DNA of 64,000 nt, taken from Tuctoria greenei (Eukaryota > Streptophyta > Magnoliopsida > Poales > Poaceae). The notes beneath the pieces were generated by a model that searched no databases, was not told the DNA's origin, and was given only the letters and a program-made list of their open reading frames with translations. Positions within the stretch are counted from its first letter, which is position 1, and each line of letters begins with the position of its first letter. The stretch is from contig JAYESD010000004.1 in the NCBI GenBank assembly GCA_036927565.1, forward strand, positions 164,459,697-164,523,696, written 5' to 3'. Shown piece by piece: positions 32,886 to 44,931 of this stretch. The position numbers were made by a program, and so were the translations under genes.

Positions 32886-33463
32886 TGTTGGTGTTTCTTA
32901 ACACCGTAGATCATCTTCGGTGGAGATGAGATCCGCAAGCGCACAGAAGATACCATTGTAGCATTTCACCCAAGAGTATTCCCAAGGGTATCGTATTTAT
33001 CCTAAAGGAAGGTGGTGAAGTAAAGTATACACTATTCTTACGATCATGGTATAGGGTACTAAGTGTTTATCAGAACAGGGGTAAGATGATAATAGGGGTA
33101 GTGTGACACACACCTAAGCAATCTACTCGAAGGATAAGGTTGTCCTAGTGAGGGTTAGACTACGAGACGGAGTTACTCCTACTATGCTCTAATTACTCAT
33201 ATACATAGCCTAATAAAGTACACATGAATACGCTATTGGTGAATACTAGGGCTTAGTGGTCCAACGTGTCGGACACAGGCTTACTCTTGTCTGCCGGGCG
33301 ACTCCTGCCAAGAGCCTACGTCATAGCTGAATGTGGAGGATTACAACTTGTGGACTATAATGCATCTAATGCTACTTAAGTATTCAAGAACCACGCATGC
33401 ATGCTATGTAAGAACCTTAAGAGTTGCAACATAATATTCATCCTAAGACGAAGACTAACCTAA
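32886..33463 (-). repeat. G0 5' LTR, segment 1 (LTR 3' end)
   Basis: On the minus strand it ends ...CACCAACA before the primer-binding site. It is cut at 33463 by CACTA-2; TAA at 33461-33463 is the left TSD copy. Reading across the insertion, the junction sequence (reverse complement) matches the plus-strand relative at 59730-59769, confirming that the segments on either side of CACTA-2 were once joined. Confidence 0.85.
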
Positions 33464-33760
33464 CACTATAGAAAACGATAAATAAGGTGTCAGTTCATTT
33501 AGAGGCGTCGGCCCTGACGCATTTATATGAACTAAGGGTGTCAGTTTAAAGAAATCGACACTCGTAAACTAAATGCGTTGGTCAATCTAAGGAAACCGAC
33601 ACACTTAATAAGTGTGTCGGTTCAACCAATGCTATTAATAAAGGCGTCGGTTCAACCAATGCTATTAATAAAGGCGTCGGCTCAGACCCTAAGAGTGTCG
33701 GTTGGCTTCCTGGCCGACACTCTTACATGGGCCCCATGCAAAAACCCAACCGTGGGCCGC
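33464..33760 (+). repeat. CACTA-2 left terminal and subterminal repeats
   Basis: GTGTCGG, GCGTCGG and their complements recur in both orientations. A tandem pair of a roughly 36 bp unit (GTCGGTTCAACCAATGC..., about 33619-33676) is part of the array. Such arrays are the expected binding sites for the second-gene product. Confidence 0.85.
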
Positions 33761-33799
33761 GACTTTCTTCGCGCGCACCGCTTCAATTTTGCCATTTAG

Positions 33800-34131
33800 G
33801 GTAATAGTAGTGCACGTGCTCCTCTGTCACCCGCCACCTCCGCCGCCGGCCTTCAGCGCCCGCAGCCTCTGCCGCCATTATCGCCCATCGCCACCGTCGA
33901 TCACCTCTGGCCGCCCATCTGCAGCACACCCCCTTGGCGGTGCCCCTGTCCTAGGCGCTCGCCACCTCCGACTGCCCGTCCGCATCACACCCGTCAGTGA
34001 AGCACCGGTTGGCAGCGCCCGCGTCCCCGCCACTCGCCGCCTTCGGCTGCCCATCTGCGGCGCCCCTGTCTGCAGCACCCCCGTCTGTGGCGCACCTTCC
34101 ATCCGCGACGCGTCGTCAATTTGCTGCTAAG
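33800..34131 (+). other. Probable GC-rich 5' untranslated exon of the CACTA-2 transposase gene
   Basis: Very C-rich sequence with imperfect internal repeats about 60-100 bp long (for example about 33957-34000 against 34031-34075) ends in a splice donor AAG|GTAAAC at 34131/34132. The intron would end shortly before the transposase ATG at 34432. The Pro/Arg/Ala-rich ORFs in this stretch are not supported as coding. Confidence 0.45.
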
Positions 34132-34681
34132 GTAAACTTTGTACATTTGGGGTCGTATATTTGAGCTCTATGCATGTGTGATCTTGTTTAGTGCATGAGT
34201 TTGTATATGTGATATTGTATGTGTGATCTTGAGTGATATATAATGTGTATGTGTAAGCTTAATTAATAGTTAATCCTCAAATTACATCAAAATTTACATG
34301 TTTAACTTGTATATGTGAGCATGATTAATAGTTTGTTGTAATTTATCTTGTATGTATATGTGAGCATGTTTAGCTTTTAATTGTCTCTAAATATGTGTGA
34401 CTTGTTAGTGTGCATAGATATAAGCTGAAAAATGGGTGACGACTGTAAGGTGATGTATGATGGATGGAGTTCAGATGGTGTGTACACTTTGGAATGGGCA
34501 CGAACCGCAAATGTGTTCGTGAACCAAGCATTTCCTAGTGGTGCTCGTTTTGTGAAGTGTCCGTGTAGCAGGTGCCAGAATCGTTGACATTTGGAGAGGT
34601 GTGAAATGATGATGCACCTTTGTAAGCATGGATTTATACCAGACTAGCTAGTGTGGCGTGAGCATGGAGAGATGGATCATG

Positions 34682-36302
34682 TGAAAGTCGCCTAGAGGGG
34701 GGTGAATAGGCAATAATACCTGAAATCACTTAATCAAATAAGATCAAATTCCTGTGGCCGAACTAGTCTGCATAGGGCCGGATTAGTCTGCTCAGTACAA
34801 GGTGGAAACCCTAAAACTTGTTTTCTACAAGTTATTGCAGAATTAAAGTTCACCAAAGAGATAAGCAATGTGTAGTAAACTTGTAAAGCTCAGATTGTGA
34901 AGTTTAAACACTTAGATTGCAAGTTTACAATAATGATCAAAGTGTAGGGCAATAAGAGCAAAGTGAACCTTAATAGCAATACTAGTGATCATGAAAAGCG
35001 AAAAACAAGTGAAATGAGATTTATCCCATGGTTCAGCTCCACGAAGAAGCCTACCTCCACGTTGAAAAGTCCACACAAGGAACAGGTCTCACTTGACCCT
35101 TCTCTCACCAAGCCACCACGATAGCCGGCTTGGTTTCAACTATATCAATGGATAATCACCAAGTTTGATGCGGCTGCTCACAACTTGAGGCTCCCACAAA
35201 TTAATACAATGAGGAGCACATGAAGCTCAACTCACACAAGCCACAAAACACAACACAATGTGCAAGATATCAACCCAAGAGCCAAAGCGCGACGATCTTC
35301 CTTTACTCTCCTCCCCAAACCCTAATCTCTTCAAGATTTTCTCTCAAGGGGTTAGTAGGACGAGTAGAAGGCTTTGGAAGGCTCTAGGATGCTTGTGGCG
35401 GCACTAGGGTTCAAGACTTATTCAAATGAGCCCGGGGGTCCCTTTTTATAGGGGTCCCGAGCCCCTACTGCTGACCTCAACAGAGGGGCGGACTAGTCCG
35501 GCCTCTGACCCCGGACTATTCCGGCCCTATGGGACCACTGACCTCTGGTCAGTTCCCGACAACTGTCACACTGAGCAACAATCATCATGCTACCCGCCAA
35601 ATTTCCAAAATCAAACGGTCACTAGGCAACGGACTAGTCTGGTCCAAAATGGACTAGTCCAAAGTAGGACAAAACTGTTTGGTCCGTCCCAAAACAGATT
35701 CTTCTGGGTTGGCCCAGACTAGTCCGGCCATAAGGGCGGACTAGTCCGGCCCCCTAGGGTTTCTCTCGGTTAATCTCACTAAGTCTCAAACGGACAAGTC
35801 CGTACCCAAACGGACAAGTCCGAACTACTCCAGAGAGCTTTGGTCCGTCCAAAAATGAACAAGTCCGTACTTCTCGAACTTAGCTCTAAATTCACTCAGA
35901 TTCACTCCAGAGACGTTTGGTCCGTCTCAAAACGGATTTGTCTAACATGGCCGGACTAGTCCGGCCCTGAGGCCCGAACAAGTCCGGCCTCCTAGGGTTT
36001 TTCTCATTTTAGGCTTCTCACTTAGGTTTTTATCTAAACCACCACTTTGAGCCCCTTGGTATGATCTCAATGCACATGATACATCCATTCTTTCACATGA
36101 CACGGCTCATATGACCTCAATACCATAGAAACGTTAATTTCTACGCTTGAGTCTTTGACGCCCGTTTTAGCCTTTTCCTTTTTGAGGGTTTTCATCTCAT
36201 TTCAATCCTTGTACCTGTTCTTAAGATCAACTTAGATCGTTAGCCTCTTAATTGTCGTCATCAATCATCCAAAACCCACGGGGATGCCTAGATGCCCTTT
36301 CA
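34682..36302 (-). repeat. 3' LTR of copia-3
   Basis: On the minus strand it starts TGAAAGGGC and ends ACTTTCA. The TATA box (plus-strand TTTTTATA at 35443-35450) reads TATAAAAA. About 13 copies of GGACWWGTCC-like words lie at 34760-36000. It is longer than the 5' LTR mainly through one extra repeat unit near 35495-35520 and about 37 bp near 36130-36175. Confidence 0.93.
35480..36000. repeat. GGACWWGTCC palindrome array (copia-3 LTR)
   Basis: Near-perfect copies of GGACTAGTCC, GGACAAGTCC and GACTAGTCCGG occur at about 35484, 35508, 35630, 35651, 35717, 35738, 35790, 35811, 35856, 35954 and 35980. All share two GGAC/GTCC half-sites around a two-base A/T centre. The array is mirrored in the other LTR (about 45750-46235) and in the spacer 38540-39120. 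Confidence 0.85.
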
Positions 36303-36796
36303 ATCTCCCCCTTTTTGGTGAATTGATGACAACACATTAAGACTTCAACAATAAGGATAATAATTTGCTTTCATAACATGTATTTGTATGAGTGACTCCC
36401 CCTCAATGTATGCATCATGAGTAAGAGAGATTGAGAGAGTTCTCATACATATACACATTATGGTGGGGTGCCTAAGTGATGTCTTCATAAAGTGTGATAA
36501 GTCAATGATTATGCAAGATAGACATGTAAATAAGACAACACATCACAAACTTAGGTAAGATACATGAATACATAAATTAAGTCTTACAATACAACTTAAA
36601 AGGGATTTGAAATGATATTTTAAAACATATGTCCAAACATAGATCAAATACACTCTCAAACTAATCTATCTCTCCCCCTCCATCTCTTCCCCTATATCTC
36701 TCCCCATATATCTAAGTGCCCTTCCACTAAGCTATCTCTCCCCCTTTGGCATCAAGACACCAAAAAGGAAAAGAAGAGAGGAAAGGGCCCTTAGAT
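36303..36796 (-). other. 3' untranslated region and polypurine tract of copia-3
   Basis: On the minus strand AAAAAGGGGGAGATT (36303-36317) abuts the 3' LTR and is the polypurine tract. Further purine-rich GGGGAGAGATA tracts lie at about 36665-36745, much like the repeated tracts of copia-2. Confidence 0.75.
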
Positions 36797-38455
36797 CTAC
36801 TCATCGTCGGAGTCGTCATCGTCATTGCCGCCTTGCTGCTCGTTGTCGCTCTCCGTGGCCTCCGGGTCAACATTGGCCTCATCATCATCGGTCGGGGCCG
36901 CGGTGGAAGTCCCATCTTCTCCAAACTGAGAAAGCTCCTCGGCAGTGAACTCCGGGAAAGAAGTGAGATCACCATCGCTCTCCTCGGCGGGAGACATAGG
37001 AATGTCCAGCTTGTCGTGCATCGCCTTGAGATACTTCTCATTGCGATGATCCATGCGGCGCTGCCGAATTTCCGTCTTCCGGCAAGAGGAGAAAAGAGCC
37101 TTGAAGTATTTGAAGAATCCACTCCCGCATTGTGTCGAAGGCGGAGGTGGTGGAGGAGATGGCATGAAGCGAGAGGAAGAAGCGGGAGAATCCGCATTCT
37201 TCCTCCTAGGAGCAGCCGGCTCTGGAGGAGGGAGTTGAGGTCGAAGGCTCCGGTGAATGATGTCTTTCTTGAACGTGAGCCCGAAGATCTTCTTGATCAT
37301 GTACATAATGTACGAAGCGATCCACATGATCGGTTGGGGGTGTGAGAGATGTTGAAGATGTCATCAAAGATATAGTCCACCACATTGAAGTGGACATCTC
37401 CATCAATGAGGACCATAAAGTGCCTCAAATTTCCTTGTATAATCCCCGCATCTCCATCCTTAGGGGCAATGGTGTTTTGAGGACCCGGTTGAGCAAACTA
37501 TAGAAGGGTCTGATGTTTCTGATGTGCCCGGCCTCATACTGTGCATGACTTGGTACATATACTCCAGAGTGTCCCGATCAATTGGCTTTAGATTTGAAAT
37601 GATGATCTCATTATCCAGTTGGTCCTCCAAGTCAAGCAACTGAGCAAACTCCCAATAGATGGTGGAGTATTGCTCTCCATGGGTCATCCATGTAATTCTC
37701 CTATCCCGATCGGTGTGGAAGTATAAAGTGGAGTAGAACTGAGTGATGACTTCCACATTCCAGTCATACTGGAAGGCCATGAACTTCTTCAAGTCATTCC
37801 TCTCGACGGCTTCAGTCACAGCATTGAAGGCTTGATGATCCTTCTGGGCCATATAGTCCCAATCTATCCACTGAGCATCTGTGATAGGAGTCTGCTTGGT
37901 CATGTAGACCGTCCGGTAGTAGTCACAGTAGAACTCACACCAGAACCGGGGATCTACTGTGCTCCTGTCACGCTGATAGACATTGATCTTTCTCAGTTTG
38001 TGTGCCTTCTCAGCCCCCTTGCCCTTGAAGATGTTAGCGTCGAATGCAGCTGCACAGTTTGGGTTCCGTGTAGGAGAGGACATCCTCAAGGGGACAATGG
38101 GTTGAGAGGCACCCTTCTTGACCTTGCTTGCAGCCTTCTTGGCCACAATCACCCTCTTCTTGGGTGCAGAATCAACTGGGTCCTTGCCTTTATCTTTGGA
38201 GGTCCTCGCCCCCTGGGTTTTGGCTTGCTCTTCCAAAGTCACATGCCGCTTTCTTTTCGGGGCTGCCTCGACAGCTGTAGAGTTGTGCTCCTCTCGCTGC
38301 GTCTTCTTTGCACTCTGTGAGGCAAAGTACGCAACAGCCATCTCTTGATCCTCTCGTTGCTTCCAGCGAAAAGGAGCTTGCTTCTCCACTTCGGTCTCGA
38401 AGTCGGAAGGTGGAACATATTCATTGTCCGACATGGTTCCTGACAAGAGAAGCAA
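36797..38455 (-). pseudogene. copia-3 third ORF (env position), Transposase_32-like protein
   Basis: It starts at 38455, or more likely at the in-frame MSDNEYVPPS Met at 38434. The N-terminal part is Lys/Arg- and Ala-rich with nuclear-localisation-like clusters (PKRKR, PKKRV). The middle part has the FYSTLYF...W..HGE.YS pattern that I associate with the plant 'putative transposon protein' (Transposase_32) family, followed by a Pro-rich segment and a very acidic C-terminus (DDDDSDDE, stop at 36797). Frame changes occur around 37460-37540 and about 37330; a long frame bridges the gap, so the original was one protein of about 550 residues. No signal peptide or clear transmembrane segment is seen, so it does not look like an envelope protein. 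Its role is unknown. Confidence 0.7.
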
Positions 38456-39350
38456 GGGAATGTGTATGAGTCCAAGGAGTCAAGATAAAATGGTAGAATT
38501 CACAAAATCAACCTAGGTTATGGTTTTCACTGTGTAACCCAGACTTGTCCACCCAGGGGCCGAACTAGTCCGCACTAGGTCGGACATGTCTGCCTTGTTG
38601 CCGGACTAGTCCGGTTCACACAGCAAGAACCCTAATCTAGAGAAATTTTGCAAAAACTACAGATCCTACCACAAAAATAGAGGTACATTATCACATCAAT
38701 GTGCACAACAACATTTGTGAAGAAGTTTCTATCAATGGACCCAAAAGAATTGAATTTCAAGGATTTCGGGGTTAGGTCAAGAATAGCTCTTCAAATCTTT
38801 GATTTGACGAAATGTAGCAGAGGAATCGGCCTCCGATGCTTGGGAAAAGGTTCCTAAGCACCTTAGGACTTCAAGCCACCGATTGGAATCATGACTTGTT
38901 GGAGGGAATCAAAAATCGCAGTTTGGGAGACGGTTTTCGAGCGTTTTTGGAGAGAGAGTCTTTGAATGGAGGTGGAGAGGTCGAGGGCTCACTGGGAGGT
39001 TAAGTCCCCAAGTGTCGGACTAGTCCGGTCAGGGACCCGGACTTGTCTGGCCTCCGGACTAGGTCCGAACAACCTGAACCACTGGACTAGTCCAGTCCAC
39101 TGGAGCGGACTAGTCCGGTCCTAAGACCCAGAACTCCTATATAATGGGTTTTTAGAGGAGATTTGATCCTTTTGGACTATATTTCACAAAATATCTTTGT
39201 AAATATGGCCAGTAAGCAATCAAGAATCAAACTATGACCATGATTTACAACGATTCAATAATTTCAAAATAATTTGTAGAAAAAATTGAGGAGGATGAGT
39301 TTTTCGCAAGCATGTGTGAATTTTGAATATAACAATCAGATGTGCAAGAC
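38456..39350 (-). other. Spacer between pol and ORF3 of copia-3
   Basis: No ORF. It carries about eight GGACWWGTCC-like palindromes in two clusters (about 38543-38612 and 39016-39120). It could hold a promoter or splice acceptor for ORF3; none was identified with certainty. Confidence 0.55.
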
Positions 39351-42300
39351 TTAAGCCACATTTTGAGAATCTAGGATATTTAGCTCACTCCTAAGTTCAC
39401 AAAACCTTTTCTCATCTAGGGGCTGGGTAAAGATGTCGGCCAATTGTTTATCAGTTCTCACATGGGAAATTGCAATATCTCCTTTGATGAAGTGATCTCT
39501 CAAGAAATGGTGGCGGATATCAATGTGATTGGTCCTTGAGTGTTCAACTAGATTGTGGGCTATTTTGATGGCACTCTCATTGTCACATAGGAGAGGGATA
39601 TGGTGCAAGTTTATGCCATAGTCCCTAAGAGTTTGTCACATCCAAAGAAGTTGTGCACAACAACTTCCGGCGGCGACATACTCCGTTTCGGCTGTGGAAA
39701 GAGCAATGGAGTTTTGTTTCTTTGAGGACCAAGACACTAGAGATCTACCAAGGAATTGGCAAGTTCCCAATGTGCTCTTTCTATCAACTTTGCACCCCTC
39801 ATAGTCCGCATCAGAATATCCAATGAGGTTAAACTTAGAACCTTTGGGTACCAAAGTCCTAGGCTTGGTGTGTGAACCATATATCTAAGAATTCTCTTAA
39901 TGGTGGTCAAATGACACACCTTTGGAGCGGCTTGAAATCTAGCACACATACACATAGTAAGCATGATATCGGGCCTAGATGCACATAAGTAAAGCAATGA
40001 GCCTATCAGGGAGCGATATACCTTTTGGTCCACACTTGGACCATCTTCATTAAGATCAAGATGCCCATTGGTTGCCATAGGAGTCTTGATGGGTTCGGCC
40101 TTGTCCATGTCAAACTTCTTGAGTATGACTTGTGTGTACTTGGTTTGACTAATGAACGTGCCTTCCTTAAGTTGTTTTACTTGAAAACCTAGAAAGAACT
40201 TCAACTCCCCCATCATGGGCATCTCAAATCTTTCTGTCACTATCTTAGAAAACACATCACAAAAAGCTTTGTTAGTAGAACTAAATATAATGTCATAGAC
40301 ATATATTTGACAAACAAACAAGTCATCATTGAAATGCTTAGTGAATAGAGTATAGTCCGCCTTCCCAATTTTGAAACCATTTTGAGTTAGAAAGTCTCTA
40401 AGGCACTCATACCAAGCTCTAGGAGCTTGTTTGAGTCCATAGAGAGCCTTACGCAATTTGTACACATGGTTTGGGAATTCTTCATCTTCAAATCCGTGGG
40501 CTTGCTCCACATACACCTCTTCCTTGATTGGACCATTGAGGAATGCGCTCTTGACGTCCATTTGATATAGCTTAAAATCATGGTGGGTAGCAAAGGCAAG
40601 TAATATACAAATTGATTCAAGCCTAGATACGGGAGCAAAGGTTTCTTCGAAATCCAAACCTTCAACTTGTGAATACCCTTTGGCCACAAGTCGTTCCTTG
40701 TTCCTTGTAACCACCCCGTGTTCATCTTGTTTGTTGTGGAACACCCATTTGGTGCCTACAACATTCGCATTAGGCCTCTTCACAAGCTCCCATACTTGAT
40801 TTCTCTCGAAGTTGTTGAGATATTTTGCACGGCCATCACCAAATCCGGATCTCGTAGTGCTTCTTCAACCTTGTGGGGCTCCAAGGAAGAAACAAAAGAG
40901 TAATGTTCATAAAAGTTTGCAACACGAGATCGAGTAGTTACCCCCTTGGAGATGTCTCCAATTATATTGTCAATGGGATGGTCCCGTTGTACGCTTTGAT
41001 GAACTCTTGGGTGTGGCGCTTGAGGTCTTGATTCATCATCTTGGTCTTCCTCATCCTCATTGTCTCCCCCTTGATTGATGCCTCCATTTTCATCTTCTTG
41101 GAGTGCATCTTGGGGAACTTGATCTTGATCATTTGAGGAAGAACTTGCTTGATGTGTAGGATGGTCACTTGCATCTTGAGGTTGTTCTTGTGGTCGTATG
41201 TCTCCAAGTGCCATCCTTCCTATCACCACTTGTGGAGCTTCTTCTTGATCTAGCACATGACGATCAACTTGCTCCACTTGGGAGTCATTAGTCTCATCAA
41301 ACACTACATCATGTGCTACTTCAACAATTCTGGAGGATTTGTTGAAGACACAATAGGCTTAAGTGTTTGAGTCATAGCCATGCAAGAAACCCTCATCGGA
41401 CTTAGAAGCAAACTTCGAAGTCCTAGGCTTCTTGTTAAGAATGTATCATTTGCTCCAAAAACACGAAAGTAAGAGATGTTGGGCTTGTTACCGGTTAGGA
41501 GCTCATATGACGTCTTCTTAAGTATGCGGTGAAGATACAACCAGTTTATGGCATGGCAAGCGGTGTTAACCGCTTTCGCCCAAAACCGGTTCGACGTCTT
41601 GTACTCATCAAGCATGGTTCTTGACATCTCAATTAAAGTCCTATTCTTCCTCTCGGCCACCCCATTTTGTTGAGGGGAGTAGGGGGCCGAGAACTCATGC
41701 TTGATGCCTTCTTCATCCAAAAATTCTTCAACTTGAGTATTCTTGAATTTGGTGCCATTGTCACTCCTTATGGTCTTGATACTCAAGGAGAAATCATTTT
41801 GAGCTCTCTTTAAGTATCTCTTGAGAACACCTTGAGTCTCGCTCTTGTCATGCAAAAAGAATACCCAAGTGAAACGTGAAAAGTCATCAACAATAACAAG
41901 ACCATATTTGTTACCACCTATACTAATGTAGGCAATTGGACCAAAGATATCCATGTGTAGAAGCCCCAATGTTCTTGATGTTGTCATAATGTTCTTGGAT
42001 GGATGTGGTGCTCCAACTTGCTTTCCGGCTTGGCATGCGCTACATGGCCTATCCTTTTCAAACACAATATTCTTTAAACCCAGATTGTGCTCGCCCTTAA
42101 GGAGTTTTTGCAAATTCCTCATCCCAACATGGGCTAGCCTTCTATGCCAAAGCCATCCCATGTTAGTTTTTGCAATTAAGCATGTATCAAGTTGGGCTTT
42201 ATCCGCGGAGAAATCCACAAGATAGACCTTTCCCTTGAGTACACCCTTAAAGGCAATTGAGACATTGCTTCTCCATGTGACGGTCACACCCTCATTAGTG

Positions 42301-42586
42301 AATAAACAATTACAACCTTTGTCACATAGTTGTGATATGGACAAGAGGTTATAATCAAGTGAGTCAACATGTAAAACATTTGAAAGAGTATGATTAGGGG
42401 ATATGGCAATTTTACCGGTGCCAAGGATTTTTCCTTGGCTATTGTCCCCAGAATAGATTCCTTCACTTGGATCTTCATTTATCTCATACTCCACAAACAT
42501 CTTCCTCTCTCCGGTCATATTATTTGTGCATCCACTATCAAGAACCCACTTGGTTCCATCGGAGGAGTATGCCTACAAGAAAGATT
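39351..42586 (-). pseudogene. copia-3 pol (PR-INT-RT-RH), inactive RT motif
   Basis: Protease with LDSGCTNNMTG lies at about 42520-42555. The integrase HHCC region (WHRRLAHVG...CSAC) and catalytic D (HMDIFGP), D (RSDNGT) and E (VAERKNR) are all present at 42150-41610. Reverse transcriptase is at 40783-39900: the YVDD box reads YVYD, the altered codon being 40295-40297. RNase H follows at 39820-39620 and the C-terminal HIDIRHHFLRD at about 39530-39500. Frame changes lie near 42550, 41430, 40785 and 39860 and an in-frame TGA at about 39636. An acidic, Gln/Asp-rich linker lies at 41304-40960. Confidence 0.92.
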
Positions 42587-44880
42587 TAAGCCTTGGCTTT
42601 AGGTACCCAAACGATGTTGGGTCCTTTGATGTTAGTCAAGAGGTACTTGGGCACCCACACACAAGGTTTAGGACTCTTGCGGTGTGGCCCAACATCCCTA
42701 GCATAGGCCTTTCCAAACTTGTTCCTCAATAGAACATATGAAGCATCAAAATCATGGAACAATGGATGAGGTTCTTTCTTAGGCATATTAGGTGAAGTAG
42801 AAATGTCCTTCCCTTTGTTGTTGTATGAGCCTCCTTTGACAGAAACAATCAAGTCTTTGCCATTTTTGGGAGTTTTGGCGCTTTGCCTCATCCCCCTAGA
42901 ATAACCAAGACCCTCCTTGACAAGAGGATGTCTTGTGTTGGTATATGCACTACGTGCATATGCCACTTTCTCTTTGTCAAAGATGTCACCCTTGGGTGCT
43001 TGATTGGTTTGTGCAAACTTAAGCTCATCTTTAAGCTTCATGATTAAATTTGAGCATTTGCAAGGTTGAGATGCTTCGTATTTAATATTTGTGGAAGGTT
43101 AGCTTGTAGAGGAAGAAGGTACATTGACCTTGAGAGACTTCACTTGCGTCTTAAGGATCTTGTTAGTTTGTGTCAAACTAACATGTTCATCCTTGAGCAC
43201 AATTGTAGTGTTTTCAAGGTTTGAGCAAGTTTCTTTGCTCAAAGCGAGTTCACGCTCAAGTGCATTGCTTCTTTCTCTTTCAAGCTCCAAGAGCTCCTCA
43301 ACCTCTTGACATCTCTCCTTTTGTTGGACGAGCATGTCCTCTTGGCGGTTCATGAGTTCTTCCTTCACGAATATCTCCTCCGTTAACAATCTCAATGTCT
43401 TCAAGGTGCTTTTACTCATGTCCTTATGCATATGTTCATTTTCACTACTACTATCAAAATCATCATGAGAAGAAATTGAAGAAGAGGATTTAGATTTAAC
43501 CTTCTTTCTTCTCTCCTTGGCCATGAGACATGTTGCCCTTGAAGTCTCCAAGTTTGGGAAGAGCTTGTTCTCCGTTGTAGTCTTCTTCATAGCAATAGTT
43601 GCTACCTTCTCATCTTCATCGGAGGAGGATTCCTCATTTGAATCCCACTCCTTTCCAAGGTGGGCATGTTCGGATTGCTTCTTCTTCTTGAAGTGCTTCT
43701 TCTATTTGGACTTGCCCTCCTTCTTATTTTTGTTTTATTCATGTGGACAATCCACAATGAAGTGGCCATATTCTCCGCAATTGTAGCAAGCCCTTTTTGA
43801 TCTTGTCTTGGGCTTGTCTTTGCTATTTATTTCATTTTGATAGCTCCCCCTCCTTCCTATAAATATCCTCTTAAAGTTGTTGATGAAAAGAGCTTCTTCC
43901 TCATCGGTGTCGGGACTCTCTTCATCACTCTCTTCCTTTTCTTGTGATCTTGAGGATGTTGCCTTGAATGCAACATCCCTTTTCTTGGAGGAGGAAAGCT
44001 TTTGTAGATCATTGTAGAACATTGCTTCTTGCTCCATCATCTCATGTTTGATGATTCTCCCTAGAACTTCTTCGGGAGTCATCTTGTGGAAGCCCAGACT
44101 TTCACGAATTAGTGAGCAAAGAGTGACATTTCAAGCCATGAATGCTCGAATAATCCTCTTCACCACCTCGTGGTCGGTCCACTGGGTGCTTCCATTTGAC
44201 CAACTCTTATTGATGAGAGTCTTGATGCGGTCATACATATCTTGGGGAGAATCACCCTCCATGATGGTGAATCTCCCAAGCTCTCCTTCGATCATCTCGA
44301 TCTTTGCCTCCCTAATGACGCGGTTGCCTTTGTGCGCCGTCTTGAGGGTATCCCATATCTCCTTGGCAACCTCCAACCCTTCAATGTAGTTGAACTCCTC
44401 ACGAGTCAATGAGGAGGTAATCACTCTGACGGCTTGAGCATTATGATGTAGAAGAACGGCTTGCTCCGGGGAGATGTCTTCCTCATTCTTCGAAAGATGA
44501 GCACCTGTCATTACAATTTGCCACAAGCTAGGGTTTAAGAAAATGAGGTGCATCTTCATATTATGCTTCCACATAGAATTATCATTTCCGTCAAATTGAG
44601 GAGGTTTGCCAATGGGAATAGACAAGTAATCGTTGCTCGTGATAAGTTGTTCATAATTATAAGGATACCGGGAGTAGTCTTGTGAACTACTCCCGTTTTC
44701 GATGTTGACCGGAGCAATTGGCTTGATCTCCTTCTTGGGCACGTTGAGCTTCTCACGAAGTCGTGCCCTGAGCATCCGAACTTCTTCGTCGTCATTTGGG
44801 TCATCTTGAAGAACATCGACCTTCTTCGTCTTGGTGTCATCAGTGACCATCGGAACTTCGTTGTCACCCCTTTCGGCCAT
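42586..44880 (-). pseudogene. copia-3 gag (SIRE-type, coiled coil)
   Basis: The ATG at 44880 is 51 bases inside the element from the LTR. One frame runs to about 42586 and includes a UBN2-type gag (about 44650-44130), a CCHC knuckle CYNCGEYGHFIVDC (about 43795-43750), a Ser/Glu-rich stretch and a coiled coil (about 43430-43150). Stops at about 44131, 43735, 43700, 43099 and 43060 interrupt it. The coiled coil after the knuckle matches copia-2 in layout, although the sequences differ markedly, so the two belong to different SIRE subfamilies. Confidence 0.88.
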
Positions 44881-44911
44881 TACTTATCCGAGTTGTTAGA
44901 CTCTTGAGGAG

Positions 44912-44931
44912 AAGCCTGTTCTGATAGCAAT
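44912..44931 (-). other. Primer-binding site of copia-3
   Basis: On the minus strand ATTGCTATCAGAACAGG directly follows the 5' LTR, a variant of the initiator-Met primer site seen in SIRE elements. Confidence 0.75.

Noticed and set aside
33702..34130. Pro/Arg/Ala-rich 142-codon ORF at the CACTA-2 left end
   Set aside because: C-rich repeat composition opens several frames at once, and the stretch ends at a splice donor; it is better read as an untranslated exon.
36746..38320. Plus-strand ORFs of 199 and 162 codons
   Set aside because: They are opposite to the copia-3 third ORF, whose frame, composition and family pattern are convincing; the plus-strand frames are shadows.
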